Shown here one piece after another: positions 17,122 through 25,957 of a stretch of 64,000 nucleotides of DNA (positions are counted from its first letter, which is position 1; every line of letters begins with the position of its first letter). This stretch comes from Bacteroidota bacterium (GTDB lineage: Bacteria > Bacteroidota > Bacteroidia > B-17B0 > Aurantibacillaceae): assembly GCA_029237825.1 (NCBI GenBank), contig JAQZBQ010000009.1, positions 124,001-188,000 of the forward strand, given 5' to 3'. The notes under the pieces are model-generated. The model was not told where the DNA came from. It worked only from the letters and a program-made list of their open reading frames with translations, and ran no database searches. Made by a program: the position numbers and the translations under genes.

Positions 17122-17511
17122 TTACTTCAAAAATTTGGTTTCTAAAATCGTGGCGAGGCGTAATCTGGCGCAAGATAGTTGTTTTTTGATTATTGGGTCG
17201 CTTTTTTGGATGTAGGTAACGTTTATGTCGTGGCCGTCGTAATCGGGGACGAAGGGTAAGTATGTTCTTGACTCATTTACCCAGGAAAGAATGTCGATTT
17301 TTTGAATCGTCTTAACGTCTTTTTCGGAATATGTTTTTATGAGGTTAGACGCAAAACTAATATCCTGAATGGATTTGACAGTATAATGTTTTTTTAGTGA
17401 TAAAAAGAAATATATAAAAAAAACACCAGTGAAGTTTTTTGCCATAGCCCACGGGGCCTTAACATATACATCAATTTTTAATAAAATATTTAACCAGAGA
17501 TTTTTCTGCAA
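17122..17511 (-). pseudogene. C-terminal remnant of an S1/P1-type nuclease
   Basis: Up to 129 codons, with only a TTG at the 5' end. The last ~70 residues match the C-terminal part of S1/P1 zinc nucleases: KTIQKIDILSWVNESRTYLP, then PIIKKQLSCARLRLATILE at the end. Full S1/P1 proteins are about 260-300 residues, with a signal peptide and a Trp/His/Asp zinc cluster at the N-terminus. None of that is present, and the first 45 codons look unrelated. It is therefore probably a truncated gene left by rearrangement at the island edge. Confidence 0.6.
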
Positions 17512-17579
17512 AATAGAACTTCCTTTCTCTTAGTATTAAAAGAAGTATATCTTTCTAATTATTAAATTTAAAATTAAAT

Positions 17580-18530
17580 ATGAAAACTTCTAAAGAGGCC
17601 TATGATGCCTTTATTTTCCATTGTAAATATGAGAAAAAATTGAGCTCCAAAACTATTAAAGCTTATGAAACAGATTGTATACAATTTAAATCATTTGTAA
17701 AAAGTAAATTTAAACATGAGACATTCATTACCGATATTAATAAAGATATTTTAAAATTATTCTTCTATCACCTGAAAGAATTAAAACCTAAAACATTAAA
17801 AAGAAAAATAGCGACATTGAAGGCTATGTTCAATTTCTTGGAGTATGAGGATGAAATTTTGATCAATCCTTTTAGAAAGATGAAAGTTAATATTAAAGAA
17901 TGTATTGTTTTACCATCAGTTATGTCACTTTTAGAAGTAGAGAAGGTTCTACTTATTGCTTCAAATGAAATTACTTTATGTAAACCTAAAACGTATACTT
18001 ACTTTGAGAAATTGAGACACCTGACAGTACTTGAATTGCTTTTTGCAACAGGAACAAGAGTATCGGAGATTTGTAACTTAAAAATAGAGGACGTAGATTT
18101 AGTTACTGGTACAATTAGAATAATGGGAAAGGGGAGCAGGCAACGAATTGTTCAAGTATGTCATCCGGATGTTCTTGAAATTTTAAAACTATACCGTTCT
18201 AGACTATCAAAAAAATTAATTAAGAAAGGTTATTTTTTTGTTAATAGGTTGGGGACCAGATTATCAGAACAATCAATACGTATAATGATTAAAAACTATT
18301 CTTCTAAAGCTAAAATTAATAAGAAAATAACCCCTCATACTTTTAGACATTCATTTGCAACACTTATGTTAGAACAGAACGTGGATATAAAGTATATCCA
18401 GGTAATTCTGGGTCATAGTTCAATTTCTACGACTCAAATTTATACTCACATTAATAATCGCAAGCAACGCGAGATTTTAGCACTTAATCATCCCCGGATA
18501 TTAATTAATTCTGTTTTGAATAAAGGATAA
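17580..18530 (+). CDS. Tyrosine recombinase (XerC/XerD-like)
   Basis: 316 aa. An N-terminal SAM-like core-binding domain (residues 1-90) is followed by the catalytic domain with the complete set R160 (TGTRVSE), K184 (GKGSR), H253 and R256 (HTFRHSF), H279 (LGHSS) and nucleophile Y288. It should be an active strand-exchange enzyme. It is divergent from the nuclease remnant and lies 17 nt ahead of the PLP-enzyme gene, so the two are co-transcribed. Because it borders the defence island it may have mobilised it; no att repeats were identified. Confidence 0.85.
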   Translation: MKTSKEAYDAFIFHCKYEKKLSSKTIKAYETDCIQFKSFVKSKFKHETFITDINKDILKLFFYHLKELKPKTLKRKIATLKAMFNFLEYEDEILINPFRKMKVNIKECIVLPSVMSLLEVEKVLLIASNEITLCKPKTYTYFEKLRHLTVLELLFATGTRVSEICNLKIEDVDLVTGTIRIMGKGSRQRIVQVCHPDVLEILKLYRSRLSKKLIKKGYFFVNRLGTRLSEQSIRIMIKNYSSKAKINKKITPHTFRHSFATLMLEQNVDIKYIQVILGHSSISTTQIYTHINNRKQREILALNHPRILINSVLNKG

Positions 18531-18547
18531 CTAAATATTATCAGTTA

Positions 18548-19753
18548 ATGGACCACGATATTGAATGGTTATTTGAAGAAGTTTACAAGATCAAAAGAGA
18601 AAACACCCGTGATGTACAATTTCTATCTGATTGGGATGTTAAAGGTGAAAGCCCTATTGAATTTAGTAGTCTTTTGAGTCAAGTTTATAATGATTCAAGT
18701 GTAAGCTCATTAAAATACAATTACGCATATGAGCAATTTTCCTTAAAGAATCAGATATTAGAATTTGCAAATACAGATCAGTCATTAAAATTACTGGAAA
18801 CCGAAATTACCATTACACCATCAGCTACAATTTCTCTATATCTATGTGCGCAGGCACTAGCTGCTCTAGATATAAAAAGGATTCTGATTATCACACCGGC
18901 GTATTTTTCAACACATGAATCATTTGATAAAGCCGGTTGTCATGTTTTTTATTACCATCTCAAAGACGATCACAACTTGCAATTGGACTTAAATGAAATA
19001 GAATCCTTAATAGAACAACAATACATTCAGGGGATTGTACTTACTGACCCAGTTTACAGTGCCGGAATTGAATTTAATCTTGAAACATACACTCAACTTT
19101 CTGAAATATGTAATAAAAATGATCTCTACTTCGCTGTTGATTATTCCTTAGGCGGTCTTAACTGGAATGAGGAAAATATGTTTGTGTTAAATACAGATAA
19201 ACTTAAAATTCTGAAGAAAAATAGAAAATTTCTATTTATTGATACGCTATCTAAGAGGCTTCTAATGAACGGGATTAAATTTTCAGTAATTATAGGAGAT
19301 GAAGATATAGTTGACAGGATTGATAGAATATCAGAAATCGTTTATGGTGGATTAAGTGCCGCCCAATGTTTTCTAATAAATAAACTTTATATGAAGGAAA
19401 ATCAATGGCTTATTACATTAATGTGTAAAAGAAATATTGAAGCCACGAAAGAAACATATAGACAAATTAATTCATTGCTTTTAGGGACTCAGTTTGAATT
19501 AGCTGAGACTAACAGCGGATATTTTTCACTGATAAATCATAAAAAAATCAGTCTTCAAGACATAGATACAAAGGAGTTTTCACTAACTTTATTGAAAGAA
19601 TGTAATATATTGGCCATTTGTAAAGATCGATTTACCTATTTTCAGGAAAACAGATTTGGATTCAGGATAAACCTGAATAAAAAAAAGGAGGATTTAATCT
19701 TTCCTATTAGGCAATGCATTGGGATAGATTACAGCCGATTTTATAAGAGGTAA
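18548..19753 (+). CDS. PLP-dependent aminotransferase class I/II-like protein
   Basis: 401 aa with the fold-type I pattern: ITPSATISLYL near residue 90, LTDPVY at 165-170, D198 in FAVDYS (pairs with the pyridine nitrogen), and the Schiff-base lysine K236 in IDTLSKRLLMNG. The substrate cannot be read from the sequence. It forms a two-gene operon with the recombinase upstream, an unusual partner. The last 60 nt overlap the 3' end of the pentapeptide-repeat gene on the other strand. All key residues are present, so activity is likely; the role is unknown. Confidence 0.7.
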   Translation: MDHDIEWLFEEVYKIKRENTRDVQFLSDWDVKGESPIEFSSLLSQVYNDSSVSSLKYNYAYEQFSLKNQILEFANTDQSLKLLETEITITPSATISLYLCAQALAALDIKRILIITPAYFSTHESFDKAGCHVFYYHLKDDHNLQLDLNEIESLIEQQYIQGIVLTDPVYSAGIEFNLETYTQLSEICNKNDLYFAVDYSLGGLNWNEENMFVLNTDKLKILKKNRKFLFIDTLSKRLLMNGIKFSVIIGDEDIVDRIDRISEIVYGGLSAAQCFLINKLYMKENQWLITLMCKRNIEATKETYRQINSLLLGTQFELAETNSGYFSLINHKKISLQDIDTKEFSLTLLKECNILAICKDRFTYFQENRFGFRINLNKKKEDLIFPIRQCIGIDYSRFYKR

Positions 19754-21208
19754 AAGTTTCTCAATATCTTCAGATGTCACATCAGATGTTTTCCCTAGCG
19801 CTTTTTTTGAAAGAAGTTGATATTCCTTTAAATCCTTCATTTTTTCAATTTGATCTCTTCCACCTAACTTTTTGCTAAGGAGTAATGCTTTGGTATCTAT
19901 TCTGTAATCTATTGCCAAGTGAATGGATTCATGTATAGTCTGTCTCGTTACTTTAACAAACGCTAATAGCATTTTCATAAGTATCAGAGCTGCACCTGTA
20001 TACGCAACAATTTCGTATATCAAAGATCCCTTTCTCGTGCCAACCACCTGATACGGAATTCCTTTAACAGAAAGCTGTTTTCCAATATCATCCATTATTG
20101 ATTCAAAATACTTGTCAAATTTCCTTTTATCACTTTCATCAATAGTGATCTCCATTAATATTTGCCTTGTATCAATAGAATTTTCTATAAAATTCATTGT
20201 TAAATCCATCCTTTCAATAAGTGCCTTTAACCGGTTAAGTTTTTCTATAAAAGAAATCTCATCCAGGAAATCCAGATTCGATAATTCAAGGCTCTCAAAA
20301 TAACCTATAATCCTAAAATAATCGGATAAGGATACATATCCCGTGTTAATATAGTATTCGAGAAGCCTGAAAATTTTGTCAAATTGATAGGTTCTTTTTA
20401 GTTGACTCTTCTCTTTAAATAGTCGCTCCGATGCCATTTTTACCAGAGAAAAAACAGATTTCTTTTCGTTATGAAGCAGGTTCTTTTGAATTACTATGTT
20501 TATAGCCTCATAATATCTTCCCTTCTGCATTAATAACTTGAAAAGATTGTCTAATAAATCTGATTGACTTATATCTAGATCAAACACTTTTCCTCTGTAT
20601 TTTAATTTAAGGTTATCGAAAAATTTGCCTTTAAAGAAGTATGAACCTAAATAATCAGCGTCAATAATCACATTTTCAAATTTGCAATCGCTAAAAAAGA
20701 GATTTATTGCAGTCATGTTTGACAGATCAATATTCTTAAATGAAGTTTTTTCAAACTCCACTTCATCCATAGAATTTTTCTCAAAAACACTGTTTGAAAT
20801 TTTACAGTTATAAAATTTGCATTCACGAAACGTATTAACATCAAACTTCGTGTTCTCTATCACACAATTTTTATAAACCAGTTTAATTAATGATGTTGAA
20901 CTAAATGTGGAATTAGTAAAAAAAGATTTTTCAAAGTATGAATTGTATATCTCCGAGAAATTAAATTTCGAATTTTCAAATGTCGTGTTTATAACAGAAC
21001 TATCAATAAAATCTGAATTAGAGAAATTATTACCCTTAAACAACACATCTTGAAACTTTGCGCCTCTAAAATCACTCCGATAAAAAGAAATAGGGGACTT
21101 CCTATCGCTCATATCGAGTTTGCTAAACAGAAAGTCTTGAAAATTTTCCTTTTCTCGTTTATTATTTCCGTCGTCTGCAAAAGTAAATGGTTTAATAATA
21201 CTGTTCAT
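19694..21208 (-). CDS. Pentapeptide-repeat protein with C-terminal membrane-like domain
   Basis: 504 aa. Residues ~40-195 form a run of pentapeptide-type repeats (FRGAKFQDVLF, FSNSDFIDSS, FENSKFNFSE, FKNIDLSN), expected to fold as a right-handed quadrilateral helix. Residues ~205-340 are helical. Near 395-425 a GTRKGSLIYEIVAYTGAALI segment is hydrophobic enough for membrane insertion or a buried helix, followed by a charged helical tail. It is tail-to-tail with the aminotransferase gene (60-nt overlap). Not a simple gyrase-protecting protein, because the repeat is only one third of the chain. Function unknown. Confidence 0.7.
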   Translation of the reverse strand: MNSIIKPFTFADDGNNKREKENFQDFLFSKLDMSDRKSPISFYRSDFRGAKFQDVLFKGNNFSNSDFIDSSVINTTFENSKFNFSEIYNSYFEKSFFTNSTFSSTSLIKLVYKNCVIENTKFDVNTFRECKFYNCKISNSVFEKNSMDEVEFEKTSFKNIDLSNMTAINLFFSDCKFENVIIDADYLGSYFFKGKFFDNLKLKYRGKVFDLDISQSDLLDNLFKLLMQKGRYYEAINIVIQKNLLHNEKKSVFSLVKMASERLFKEKSQLKRTYQFDKIFRLLEYYINTGYVSLSDYFRIIGYFESLELSNLDFLDEISFIEKLNRLKALIERMDLTMNFIENSIDTRQILMEITIDESDKRKFDKYFESIMDDIGKQLSVKGIPYQVVGTRKGSLIYEIVAYTGAALILMKMLLAFVKVTRQTIHESIHLAIDYRIDTKALLLSKKLGGRDQIEKMKDLKEYQLLSKKALGKTSDVTSEDIEKLLPLIKSAVIYPNALPNRKD

Positions 21209-21682
21209 CTCTGATAATATTTAGTTATCCTTTATTGGATAATAATATAAAGATATAAAATTTTAGAAAACTGATTCAGTTGACTGTAAATTGCCGCGGT
21301 AGTGAATTGGTAAACAAAAACTCCAAAGGAATTTTTCTATGTGGTTAGTACCCACTTGTCAAGAATAGAATTTTTTAAAGCAGAAAGATTAGGTAACTGA
21401 TAATCAATCCCCAAATTTCAGTAAGAGTATAGATTATGCTTATAGATAATTAAAATGTCTTTGCGAAGAAGTTTCATGCTCTGCTTTTAATTGTTGACAG
21501 ATAATAGTTCTACTGGGGTATTTTTTCAAATTAGGTCACTTATCTTTTTGAGCAAGCTTTATTGATTTGTCCAATTTAAGAGCCTAAAATTGAAATAAGT
21601 CCCTGAATTTTCTCAATAGTCGGTTTCAAAATATACTTTTAACAAATAAAGTTCAAACAAATTCATTAAATTTGTTTCCCTA
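21209..21682. other. Intergenic region ahead of the secretion/pilus operon
   Basis: 474 bp with no credible gene. It separates the minus-strand pentapeptide-repeat gene from the plus-strand secretion operon, so both promoters should be here. A tRNA-like fragment near 21294 does not extend into a full tRNA. A TAAATTTG word sits at 21667-21674. Confidence 0.5.
21667..21674 (+). promoter_or_regulatory. Possible Bacteroidota -7 box (TAAATTTG) for the secretion operon
   Basis: The word matches the Bacteroidota -7 consensus TAnnTTTG exactly, 8 bp before the pilin ATG. No good TTTG -33 box lies at the expected distance, and the leader would be almost absent, so the call is weak. Confidence 0.25.
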
Positions 21683-22111
21683 ATGATTTTTAATAAAAAC
21701 ATAAAAAGATTTAAAAACAAAAAGCTTGATGCATTTACGATGTTTGAGCTTTTAGTGGCAATGGCCATTATAGGAATATTATCAGCTTTGGCTGTTCCTG
21801 AGTTTTTGCCCTTGATAGGTAAATCTAAAGCGCAAGAGGCTAAATTGCAACTCCGTCATGTTTTGATGCTTGAAAAACAGTATTTTTATGTGGATTCAAA
21901 ATACACCACTAATTTAGAGGATATTGGCTTTGAACAAGCTAAATTGGTAACAGCTGATGGCAATGCTAATTACAAAATTGAAATAACAGACGCTTCGGTT
22001 AATAGTTTCACGGCAAGAGCGACTGCTGTTGCGGATTTTGATGGGGACGGGCAATTCAACGTTTGGCAAATTACTGCTGACGAAAAATTAAAAGAAGTAA
22101 CTCCTGATTAA
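21683..22111 (+). CDS. Major pseudopilin/type IV pilin-like protein (GspG-like)
   Basis: 142 aa. The class III leader ends KKLDA with cleavage before F18. The mature N-terminus FTMFELLVAMAIIGIL has the conserved Glu at position +5 and a long hydrophobic helix; the usual Gly at -1 is Ala, as often in Bacteroidota. The soluble domain ends with an Asp-rich FDGDGQFNVW loop similar to the calcium site of GspG. It is the first gene of the plus-strand secretion/pilus operon and shares a TAATG with the prepilin peptidase gene. Confidence 0.85.
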   Translation: MIFNKNIKRFKNKKLDAFTMFELLVAMAIIGILSALAVPEFLPLIGKSKAQEAKLQLRHVLMLEKQYFYVDSKYTTNLEDIGFEQAKLVTADGNANYKIEITDASVNSFTARATAVADFDGDGQFNVWQITADEKLKEVTPD

Positions 22112-22635
22112 TGATCTTATTAAGTATTGTTTTCTTTACGGTACTTATTTTGAGTTCCCTTATTATTCTTTACCAGGATTTTAAAGAAAGGCAGGTTTCT
22201 CTTTGGGTTTTATTGATTTTTGGAGCGGTTGCTATTTCTTCGGTATTATTTTTTAGAGATAAAGAGACGCTCTTTTATAATGGATTAGGTATTATTCTTT
22301 ACGGAGGCTTTATCTGGTTGGTTTTGAAGCTATATTTGTTTATCAAATTCAAAAAGAACAAAACGATTCTTGACGAGCAATTGGGGCTGGCAGATGTTTT
22401 AGTCATTTTCTTTATCGGTCTTACTTTTAATACAGTAGGAATGGTATTTTTCTTTTGTTTCGGTTTCGTCTTCTCTTTATTAATTTTCCTGGTTTATTCT
22501 TTTCTAAAAAAGGATAATGATCGTCAAAGTATTCCTTTAGCCGGGTTGCTTGTTTTTTTTTATGTCATATCATTAATTATCTTAAATTTGATACCCCTCA
22601 ATCCTCTAATTGATTGTAGTTTTATAATGATATGA
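22111..22635 (+). CDS. Prepilin peptidase (A24 family, short form)
   Basis: 174 aa, strongly hydrophobic with about six membrane segments. The two aspartates of the aspartic peptidase are visible: D23 in YQDFKERQVS and D95 in LGLADV, which replaces the usual GxGD. There is no N-terminal methyltransferase domain, as in short PilD/CpaA forms. It should cleave the leaders of the pseudopilins here and at 62743-63595. It overlaps its neighbours by 1 and 4 nt. Confidence 0.7.
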   Translation: MILLSIVFFTVLILSSLIILYQDFKERQVSLWVLLIFGAVAISSVLFFRDKETLFYNGLGIILYGGFIWLVLKLYLFIKFKKNKTILDEQLGLADVLVIFFIGLTFNTVGMVFFFCFGFVFSLLIFLVYSFLKKDNDRQSIPLAGLLVFFYVISLIILNLIPLNPLIDCSFIMI

Positions 22636-24062
22636 CTTTCTTATCCGCTTTATCTCCAGACATAAAACATTTGCTCACTATCGAACAAGCCTGGGCCTAT
22701 AAAATTGTCCCTGAAAAATCGGATGCTAAAGGGCTCCATTTGTTTATAGATGAAAAACAATCTATTACGGATATACAAAACGAACTGGAAATTGTTTTGG
22801 GTAAAACTATTCAATTAACGCCTGTTTCTTTTGACCAAATTGAAAAGTCTTTAAATATTAATTATCCAAAAGCCTATCAGAATGTTAATGAAGTGGCAGC
22901 TGTACAATTGAGCATTAAAGATGGTAATTTCCTGGAGAGTTTAGTTAGGGAAGCACAGAACCTGAGAAGCAGTGATATTCACATTGAAGTTTATGATGAT
23001 AAATGCCGGATCCGTTTTAGGGTTGATGGACAATTAATCGAACGTCATAAGGTCAATAAATCTGAGTATCCAACATTGATTAATAAGATCAAGATTGAAG
23101 CGAAATGTGATATTGCTGAAAAACGTTTACCACAAGACGGAAGAATCCGGTTCACGGTGAATAATTCAAAAATTGACATAAGGGTTTCCATATTGCCAAC
23201 CTTGCATGGAGAGAAAGTTGTATTGCGTTTATTAGGAAACGACGCTACTCATATCGATATTTTAAAATTGGGCTTTACCAAGGAGGAGTTGGAACGATAC
23301 CAAATGGCCATTCAAAAAACACATGGTATTATTTTAATATCAGGCCCAACCGGTTCGGGTAAAACAACGACCTTGTATGCAACCCTTAAATTATTGAACA
23401 AATCCAAATCCAATATTTTAACGATTGAGGATCCTATTGAATATACATTGGATGGTGTTAATCAGGTACAACTAAAAGATGATATTGGTTTAACGTATTC
23501 AGAAGCTTTAAGAACCTTTTTAAGACAGGATCCTGATGTGATAATGCTGGGTGAAATCAGAGATGCGGATACTGCACAGATGGCAATAAGGGCAGCCTTG
23601 ACCGGGCATATGGTATTATCAACAATCCATACTAATTCTGCCTGGGGAACGATTTCGCGTTTAATTGATATGGGAGTACCACCGTACTTGTTGGCAAATA
23701 CAATTAATTTATCAGTAGCACAACGTCTGGTGAGGATGTTATGCCAGCATTGCAAGAAACAGGAAGCTTTTAATAGCCTGGAATTACCTAAAGCATTTCA
23801 AACTGCTGCTATAACAAAACAGTTTAAAGCTGTTGGTTGTAACCAGTGTTATTTTACAGGTTATAAAGGACGGAAAGCAGTTTATGAAGTGATCAACATC
23901 ACTAAAGAATTGGCAGAATATATAAAGGAACAAAAATCTACTATAAGTGACTACTGCAAATTAAATAAAATCAGTACTTTAGCCGAAAATGTGTTAACTC
24001 TTTTTGAAAATGGAGAAACCAGTTTAGAAGAAATTTATCCGTATTTGATCCATGAAAATTAA
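22632..24062 (+). CDS. gspE: GspE/PilB-family secretion ATPase
   Basis: 476 aa. A short N-terminal N1E-like domain is followed by the ATPase core: Walker A GPTGSGKTT at residues 238-246, the Asp box IEDPIEY, Walker B IMLGEIRDADTA and the His box GHMVLSTIHTN. A C-terminal tetracysteine zinc site (CQHC and CNQC) is present. It powers pseudopilus assembly at the cytoplasmic side. The tetracysteine favours the assembly ATPase over the retraction ATPase PilT, which is absent from the window. Confidence 0.9.
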   Translation: MTFLSALSPDIKHLLTIEQAWAYKIVPEKSDAKGLHLFIDEKQSITDIQNELEIVLGKTIQLTPVSFDQIEKSLNINYPKAYQNVNEVAAVQLSIKDGNFLESLVREAQNLRSSDIHIEVYDDKCRIRFRVDGQLIERHKVNKSEYPTLINKIKIEAKCDIAEKRLPQDGRIRFTVNNSKIDIRVSILPTLHGEKVVLRLLGNDATHIDILKLGFTKEELERYQMAIQKTHGIILISGPTGSGKTTTLYATLKLLNKSKSNILTIEDPIEYTLDGVNQVQLKDDIGLTYSEALRTFLRQDPDVIMLGEIRDADTAQMAIRAALTGHMVLSTIHTNSAWGTISRLIDMGVPPYLLANTINLSVAQRLVRMLCQHCKKQEAFNSLELPKAFQTAAITKQFKAVGCNQCYFTGYKGRKAVYEVINITKELAEYIKEQKSTISDYCKLNKISTLAENVLTLFENGETSLEEIYPYLIHEN

Positions 24063-25950
24063 AATAATCATATTGTCTTTTTTTCTGAGTTTTTGTTTTG
24101 TCGCAAAATCGCAGGATCGTTTTGCTATTTTAGAGCAAAAATTAATCGACCTTGGGAAAACTAATCCCGGTTTAAATGAAAAAGTTGATCTATCCATTAA
24201 TGGGGCTACTATCCAGGAATTTATTAGGGCCATTGGTGTGAATAATAACCTGAATGTGAATGTGGATCCAACGATTGACGCCAAGATCGTTAATAATTTT
24301 TCCAAAGTAACAGCACAGGATGTGTTCCTGTTCTTATGTAAAAGTTATAACCTGGATATCAATTTTGTAGGACCCATTATGTCCTTTGTTAAGTATATAC
24401 CGCCTGTAGCACCGATCAAAGCGATTGCTGCAAAGAAAATAAATGTTACCTATGAACAAACAGCCGGTTTACTAAGTTTTGATCTGCAAAACGACACACT
24501 TTCATCAGCAACAAAGGAAATCACGAAGCAAAGTGGAAAGAATATTATTTTCTCACCTGATTTGGCAGGTAAAATTGTGAATGGGTATGTTCAAAGCTCT
24601 CCGATGAACAGTGCCTTGGAAAAACTTGCCTTTGCGAATGATATGAAGGTTTCTGTGACACCGGATAATTTTTACATTTTCGAAAAGAAAGTTCCTGTCA
24701 TAGACCCAAAAAACCAGGCTAACTCTAATTTCGGATTGACGAATTCAAATTCAAAAAATTCGACAGGCTTGACGGTAAAGGATGGTTTTATTTCCATAGA
24801 CGCGCAAAATATTGCGATTAGTGATCTCGTAAATTCAGCTTCTAAGGAGTTAAATAAAGAATATTTTCTCTTTAATGAATTAAAAGGAAATACAAGCTTA
24901 AAAATAGTTGATGCTACTTATGATGACTTTTTAAGGTTATTATTTAACGGTACAGATTTCACCTTTAAAAAAGAAGGAGAAATTTATTTGCTGGGAGACA
25001 GAAACCTTGAAGGACTTCGTCAAAGTAAATTGATTACACTTAAGAACAGGACCATTGATAAGGTTTTAGAGTTCATTCCGGCTGATTTAAAGAAGGGCGT
25101 GGATATTAAAACGTTTGCTGACATGAATGGTTTAATAGTGAGCGGCTCTCAGCCACGCATTAACGAACTGGAAGCTTTTTTGAGACAGATTGATCTTGTT
25201 GTGCCTTTGGTTCATATTGAAGTGATTATCGCCGACGTACGAAAAAGCAATACAATTTCAACCGGAATTTCCGCCGGTATAGGTACAAAACCAGCAGCTG
25301 CAACCAATGGGGGTTTAGTTCCTCAAATTGACCTGTCTTTAAATGCTACAGCTATCAATAATTTGATTAGCGGTATTAATGGATTTGGTGTTGTTAATCT
25401 GGGAAGCGTTACGCCAAATTTCTATTTAACCCTGAAAGCTTTGGAAGAGCAAGGTGCATTAAAGATTCGTTCCACTCCTCAAATTGCCACATTGAATGGG
25501 CACGAAGCAAAATTAAAAGTGGGAAGCACTGTATATTATTTAGAGGTACAGAATAACCTGATCAATAATGTTGGAAATACGACAGTTTCCCAAAGCCAAC
25601 AGTATAAGTCTTTAGATGCTGATCTTTCTATTACTATCAATCCGCAGGTTTCTGGAGACGAGCAAATAACAATGTCTATTGGTGTAACTCAGTCATCCTT
25701 TACAGAAAGAATCAAAGAAACAGCGCCGCCGGGTAAATTAAACAGGGATTTTCAATCTTTGGTTCGAGTGAAAAACGGTGAAATGATCATGCTAGGCGGA
25801 CTGGAAGAAAATTCCACCAGTAATTCAGGAACAGGCTTACCATTGATCTCTAGAGTACCTGTATTGAAATGGATCTTTGGAAACAGGATAAGAAGCAAAT
25901 CAGAAAACAAACTGACCATCTTTATTAAACCAACCATAATTTACAGTTAA
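24052..25950 (+). CDS. gspD: Secretin (GspD/PilQ family outer-membrane pore)
   Basis: 632 aa, with a signal peptide ending about KSQ (residue 21). Repeated N-domain-like modules precede the secretin core (about residues 380-630), which shows ALKIRSTPQIATLNG and the signature VRVKNGEMIMLGG, then GLPLISRVPVLKWIFG. It forms the outer-membrane channel. It overlaps gspE by 11 nt. GspD and PilQ cannot be told apart from the sequence alone. Confidence 0.88.
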   Translation: MKIKIIILSFFLSFCFVAKSQDRFAILEQKLIDLGKTNPGLNEKVDLSINGATIQEFIRAIGVNNNLNVNVDPTIDAKIVNNFSKVTAQDVFLFLCKSYNLDINFVGPIMSFVKYIPPVAPIKAIAAKKINVTYEQTAGLLSFDLQNDTLSSATKEITKQSGKNIIFSPDLAGKIVNGYVQSSPMNSALEKLAFANDMKVSVTPDNFYIFEKKVPVIDPKNQANSNFGLTNSNSKNSTGLTVKDGFISIDAQNIAISDLVNSASKELNKEYFLFNELKGNTSLKIVDATYDDFLRLLFNGTDFTFKKEGEIYLLGDRNLEGLRQSKLITLKNRTIDKVLEFIPADLKKGVDIKTFADMNGLIVSGSQPRINELEAFLRQIDLVVPLVHIEVIIADVRKSNTISTGISAGIGTKPAAATNGGLVPQIDLSLNATAINNLISGINGFGVVNLGSVTPNFYLTLKALEEQGALKIRSTPQIATLNGHEAKLKVGSTVYYLEVQNNLINNVGNTTVSQSQQYKSLDADLSITINPQVSGDEQITMSIGVTQSSFTERIKETAPPGKLNRDFQSLVRVKNGEMIMLGGLEENSTSNSGTGLPLISRVPVLKWIFGNRIRSKSENKLTIFIKPTIIYS

Positions 25951-25957
25951 TTTGAGA

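Noticed and set aside
21290-21330. tRNA-like fragment (GCCGCGGTAGTGAATTGG...)
   Set aside because: It resembles a tRNA 5' acceptor and D arm, but no anticodon arm, T arm or matching 3' acceptor follows.
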